The notes under the pieces are model-generated. The model was not told where the DNA came from, made no database searches, and was given only the letters and a program-made list of their open reading frames with translations. Below are positions 59,801-64,000 of a stretch of DNA of 64,000 nt, piece after piece. Position 1 is the first letter of the stretch, and each line of letters opens with the position of its first letter. A program made the position numbers and the translations under genes. This DNA comes from Sclerotiophoma versabilis (taxonomy: Eukaryota; Ascomycota; Dothideomycetes; Pleosporales; Didymellaceae): positions 1-64,000 of the forward strand of contig JAAROD010000026.1 in NCBI GenBank assembly GCA_012274445.1. The letters are read 5' to 3'.

Positions 59801-62800
59801 GCTTAAGCTGCTGATATACTTAGAACGGATAATGATACGGTAGAGGCGGAGGACATAACAATAGACAATGATAAGGCTGTAGAATACGCGTAATAAGCTG
59901 CTGTTGCTGTAGAGGCTGGCGTTATTAGCGAGCAGCTAGCTGCCGCTGCAGAAGACTTACCTGGTAGCAATGCTGCTGTTGCCTTAGCAGCTTAATTAAG
60001 CTAGCAGCAACGTTCTAGGTTGCAAGGTAAAGCTATTAACGTTAAGCTATATCTACACTTTAGATAGCGCGCTTATTAGCGCAGAATAGAGAAGAACGTA
60101 ATAGCTTTAGCTTATTACTTTATGCATAATAAGCCTATATACTTAGTTATTAAGAACTATGTGTAGTAATAGGCAGAAAGGGTAATTTAGGCGCAGAAGC
60201 CGTAAGTTGCAAAGATTAACAGCTTAACAGCTACGTTATACTATACGTTATACTATACTAGCTGCTAAGCTAAAGGCAATAAGTATACTATTACGCTATA
60301 ACAGAGGCGTTATATAGCTAATAGAGCAGTTAGCTTAAATACTTAGTTAGATTTAGATAACTAGGTTGCAGTAATAGAAAAAAAGAGTACTAAGTAATTA
60401 AACTATAATTTTAATCTAGTCCTATAAGAATAGTAGATAGATATACTATTATTAATACCTCTATTAGTTACTTAAAATACTATCTACTTATATTCTAGTA
60501 TAGTAATAGCTATATAGAAGTATTACCTTACTAGTATAGTTATAGCTAGGTATTTTTTTTTAAGTATTACTATTAGTATAAGAGACTACTAGAGATATTT
60601 AAAGATACTACTATAGTAACTTACTATTAATCTAGTAGATCTAGTATGTTTCTAGAAATTAAACTAATAGATTTTATAACTTCTTATCTATAAGTAGTAA
60701 TATTATTATAAAGCAAATAGCTTTTATTAAGTATAATAAGCAAAGAAATAAGAAACTTTCTAAAAGTACCTAACTTAATTCTATACTAGTAAAAGATTAT
60801 TAGTAATAATTAGAAGTAGTAATAGTAGAGAATAGTTCTTATATTAATATTCTTTAAAATTAAAAGCTTTATAAAGGTAATACATATTAGCTAGCTAAAT
60901 TAAATAGTAGTATTACTACTAACTAGAAGAGCTAAAGTATTACTAGAAGTTCTTTAAGAACTTAAATTCTATTAATACTTATATTAAGTTATAGTAGTAT
61001 TTATATAGCTTATTCTAATAATAGGCTAGTATTATACTTAAAGTTATAAAGAAAGTTATATATATTTATACTAAAGTATTTATTAATAGCTACTATAATA
61101 TAAATATTTCTATTAATTACTAAAATTATATTTATTATAATAAATATATTAAGTACTTTAAATCTTAAATAAAGGTTATATAAGTAGTAAAATAACTATA
61201 GTAGCTTAATTAAAAAGTAGTTTAAGCTATCTATACTATATTTATTAATACTAAGCTAAGTAGGTTCTCTAAGCTACTAGTATATCTATATTTAGTACTA
61301 GTAGAAGATATTAAAAGTAATATAAATAAAAATAATAGTTTTATAATTAATATACTTTATAAGAAAGCTATATATATAAGTAAGCTATATACTTTTACTA
61401 AAACTATACTAAACCTAGCTCTATTATAGCCTATAAGAGCCTACTTTAGTACTATATAGAGTATAGTAACCTATTATATTACTTAGAAACCTCTTCTACT
61501 TTAATCTTATATATTTATATATTATGCCTAGTCTTTCTGCACTATCTATAGTGTCTTTAAGAGAGCTTAGCCTCTTTAGTATATACTCTTTTCTTCTACT
61601 TCTTACTATTACTATATACTCTAAACTTCTTTAGAGTAGTTATTTACTAGCTCTTCTTAACTATAAGAGTTTCTTCTACCTTAACTTACTTTCTTTTATA
61701 TAATTTTTAGTATAAAGCAGCCTTATTTACTACTTAAAGCTTAGTAATCTTCTATTATACTAATACTAGCTTATATATAATTATTACTACTCTCTTTAAG
61801 ACCTTCTTAAACGCTTTAGCTATAGAGGTAGGTAAGCTATCTATATACCTCTAAATTCTTGTCTTTATAAGTATAAATTATAACCTAAGTTCTAGAGTAT
61901 TACTAGGGATTTATAGCTACTAAAGTATATTATTAGTAAGATATTATAGTAATAAAGTGCTTAGCTTTATATTAAGAGTTAATATAACCTATTCTAGGTT
62001 AAATAGAACTAGTCTAGCCTCTTAGAACTCTTTTTAAATATTACTAGAAGTAAATAAAGCCTTAAAGGCTGCTATAAAGTATAGTAGAAACTTAACCTTT
62101 ATAATATAGTTAATCTAGTTATAGATAAGGTTTTTAGCTTAGTACCTATATACCTTCTTTAAAGAGGTAAAGCAACCTATATTAAGAGGCTATAGGAGGT
62201 ATAATAAGTAAGAAAGTATATAGGTAGTAATAATCTTAATATTCTTATAGTATTACTAGAATTTAAGTAGGCTATAGCTCTTATAGCTATTAATAACTAG
62301 TAGATAGTAGGCACTAATAGTATACTTCTTTATATACGCGTTAAAGTACTTTAGCTAGTCTAGACTAAGCTTATTAGTAGTTTAGCTATTATTAGAAACT
62401 TTAATTTTCTAATTCTATAGTAGGTTCTCTTCTTTATACTAGAAAGAAAGGTAGTAGTATACTTTAAAGATAATAAAGAGTAAGATAGCCTAACCTTTAG
62501 TATTAACTCTCTATATAAATATTATCTACTCTCTATTAAGAGTTAGAGTAGCCTTCTAATAAGTATATATTTATCCTATACTATAGAAGTAGAAAGATAG
62601 AGAAGAAAGAAGACTTTATTTCTTCTTATATAAGATATAGTAAGGTACTAAGCTATACCTCTATAATTATATACACAGGTTTAGTACGTAGTTCTATATA
62701 CTTAGAGCTTAGCCTATTATAATACTTCTATTTTTCTCTTTAACGCGTTTGCCTGTATATAGAACTAGCGCAGTAATATAATAGTAAGATAGTTACCTAT

Positions 62801-64000
62801 AGGCTACCTTTCTAAAACAAGGCACAGTATCTAAATTAGGTAATCTAGGTTTTACTATAGGGCTATAATCTTATTATATATATACTTCTTTACTTATACT
62901 TATATAGCTCTAGCTAATTACAGCCTATTTATATATAGCTCTAGTACTAGTAGTAGTTCTAATTAGTTATATTACCTTATCTTATAACTTAACTTATAAT
63001 TACTCTTTTATATTATAACTATTAGTTTATTAACTTTACCTTAAGGCCTTTATAGCCTTAGTAGGGGTATATAGGTTTAAGTCTTTTATATAAACTATAT
63101 ATACTCTTTTCTAAAAGCTCTTCTCTTTTTTTACTTTATACTTAACTTATTAATTATTTTATTAGTTTTATATACTTTTCTAGAAGTCTTCTTCTTTAAT
63201 AATCTTTTACTTTTATATATTATAATATCTACTTCTACTTATAGTATATAAGGTCCTAGTAGCTAGCTAGGTAGTAGCCTTAACTATCTTTAAGGTTCTA
63301 CTAGTAGCTCTATAAACAGTACTTACTCTACTACCTTTAACTATCTTATTAATATTACTTACTAGCTTATTACTTATTATAATAGAGCTTATAAGACTAT
63401 ACTTAGGTAATTAATAGTATTTAATTAGTACTATCTAATCTATATCTAAAATATTAATTATATATAAAGAAAATTTAGAGGTTATATAATTTTACCTAAT
63501 AAGCTTATAGGCTTCTAGAGACCTACTTAGTCTTATAACCTTATTAAGTAAGCCTTTAAGCTTCTACAGAGCTGCTTAGTAGTTAAGTGCTAAAGCAACC
63601 TAATTAGAGTATAGAAGTAAGAAAAAAGCTCTATAGTAGCAATCTATATACTTTATTATATAACATACCCTCTAGGTGTCTATACCTAGATACACCTGCT
63701 TATAGAGTACTTATTTCTTTATTCTAAGGCTTAATTTAAGAGTGTGTCTTTTAAGAGCTCTTTTAGCTTTTCTTAAGTATTTAGCTCTTATTCTAGACGC
63801 TCTAGGAGTAAAAATAGGCTCTAATATAACCTAATCCTAATTAGTAGGTACTCTATAAGCGTCTTATTACGTAATAACTTACTTATTTATACTTTTACCT
63901 TCTTTTTAAGTACTTAGTAGCCTACTTAAACGCTTATATAGCTGCTATAGGCAGGTGCCTAGGCTAGGTAACTCTAATTAGCTCTAGGCGTTGTTTATAA
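59800..64000. repeat. AT-rich, RIP-degraded transposon block (right)
   Basis: Stops in all frames and dense TpA mark mutated repeat DNA. The first 550 bp (59,800-60,350) are less degraded and read in one frame as an Ala/Glu-rich former coding stretch with stops (blocks such as GCTGCTGTTGCTGTAGAGGC). I cannot assign it. From about 61.4 kb onward the minus strand looks like retroelement gag/pol remnants, and the stretch at 62,535-62,722 is an inverted match to 21,983-22,180. Confidence 0.75.
62535..62722 (-). repeat. Inverted copy of 21,983-22,180
   Basis: Reads, on the minus strand, as GGCTAAGCTCTAAGTATATA, then a TATAGCTTAGTA(T/C)CTTACTATAT block, then TTCTTCTTT and a TAATAAGTATATATTTAT-type end. 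All of these match 21,983-22,180 with scattered differences. The two copies of a RIP-mutated element thus flank the gene island in opposite orientation. Confidence 0.6.

Overview
The window comes from a filamentous ascomycete (Pezizomycotina). Genes on both strands carry short GT-AG introns of about 40-150 nt. The enzyme families are those of fungal secondary metabolism. The sequence alternates sharply between gene-bearing DNA of ordinary composition and extremely AT/TA-rich, stop-riddled DNA of the kind left by repeat-induced point mutation (RIP). I cannot name the species.

Layout. 1-27,100 is an AT-rich block of mutated transposons. It holds two minisatellites (13.3-14.0 kb), a recurring short motif family, four LTR-like copies counting one at 29.4 kb, and fossil Ty3/Gypsy gag-pol. 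27,100-28,609 is normal DNA ending in the broken N-terminal half of a DXD-type glycosyltransferase gene. 28,650-30,660 is a second, 2-kb AT-rich block. 30,661-59,400 is a gene island. 59,800-64,000 returns to AT-rich transposon remnants.

The island is a diterpenoid gene cluster. Its core is an intact two-domain terpene cyclase/prenyltransferase of the fusicoccadiene synthase type (53,606-56,050; 687 aa, 8 exons). Around it lie five cytochrome P450 genes, a TauD/TfdA-type 2-oxoglutarate dioxygenase, a CmcJ/AsaB-like oxygenase, a short-chain dehydrogenase, an NmrA-type reductase, a BAHD-like acyltransferase and an O-methyltransferase. This predicts a 5-8-5 fusicoccane (fusicoccin/cotylenin/brassicicene type) that is oxidised many times, acylated and O-methylated. 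No prenyltransferase for sugar decoration, transcription factor or transporter was recognised. Many genes are arranged as divergent pairs sharing a promoter: P450-1/NmrA, P450-2/SDR, acyltransferase/P450-3 and synthase/P450-5.

Integrity is mixed. I could splice NmrA, P450-2, SDR, the CmcJ-like gene, acyltransferase, P450-3, P450-4, OMT, synthase and P450-5 into uninterrupted frames. P450-1 carries a one-base frame break. The dioxygenase is open only if a stretch that looks formerly coding is read as an intron. A second methyltransferase (52.3-53.0 kb) is a pseudogene.

Main points for a second look: the two halves of what looks like one glycosyltransferase gene flank the cluster in opposite orientations (a probable inversion scar); a GC-AG intron in the synthase; a 294-bp TA-flanked MITE in the acyltransferase/P450-3 promoter; and an acyltransferase lacking the Asp of its HxxxD motif.
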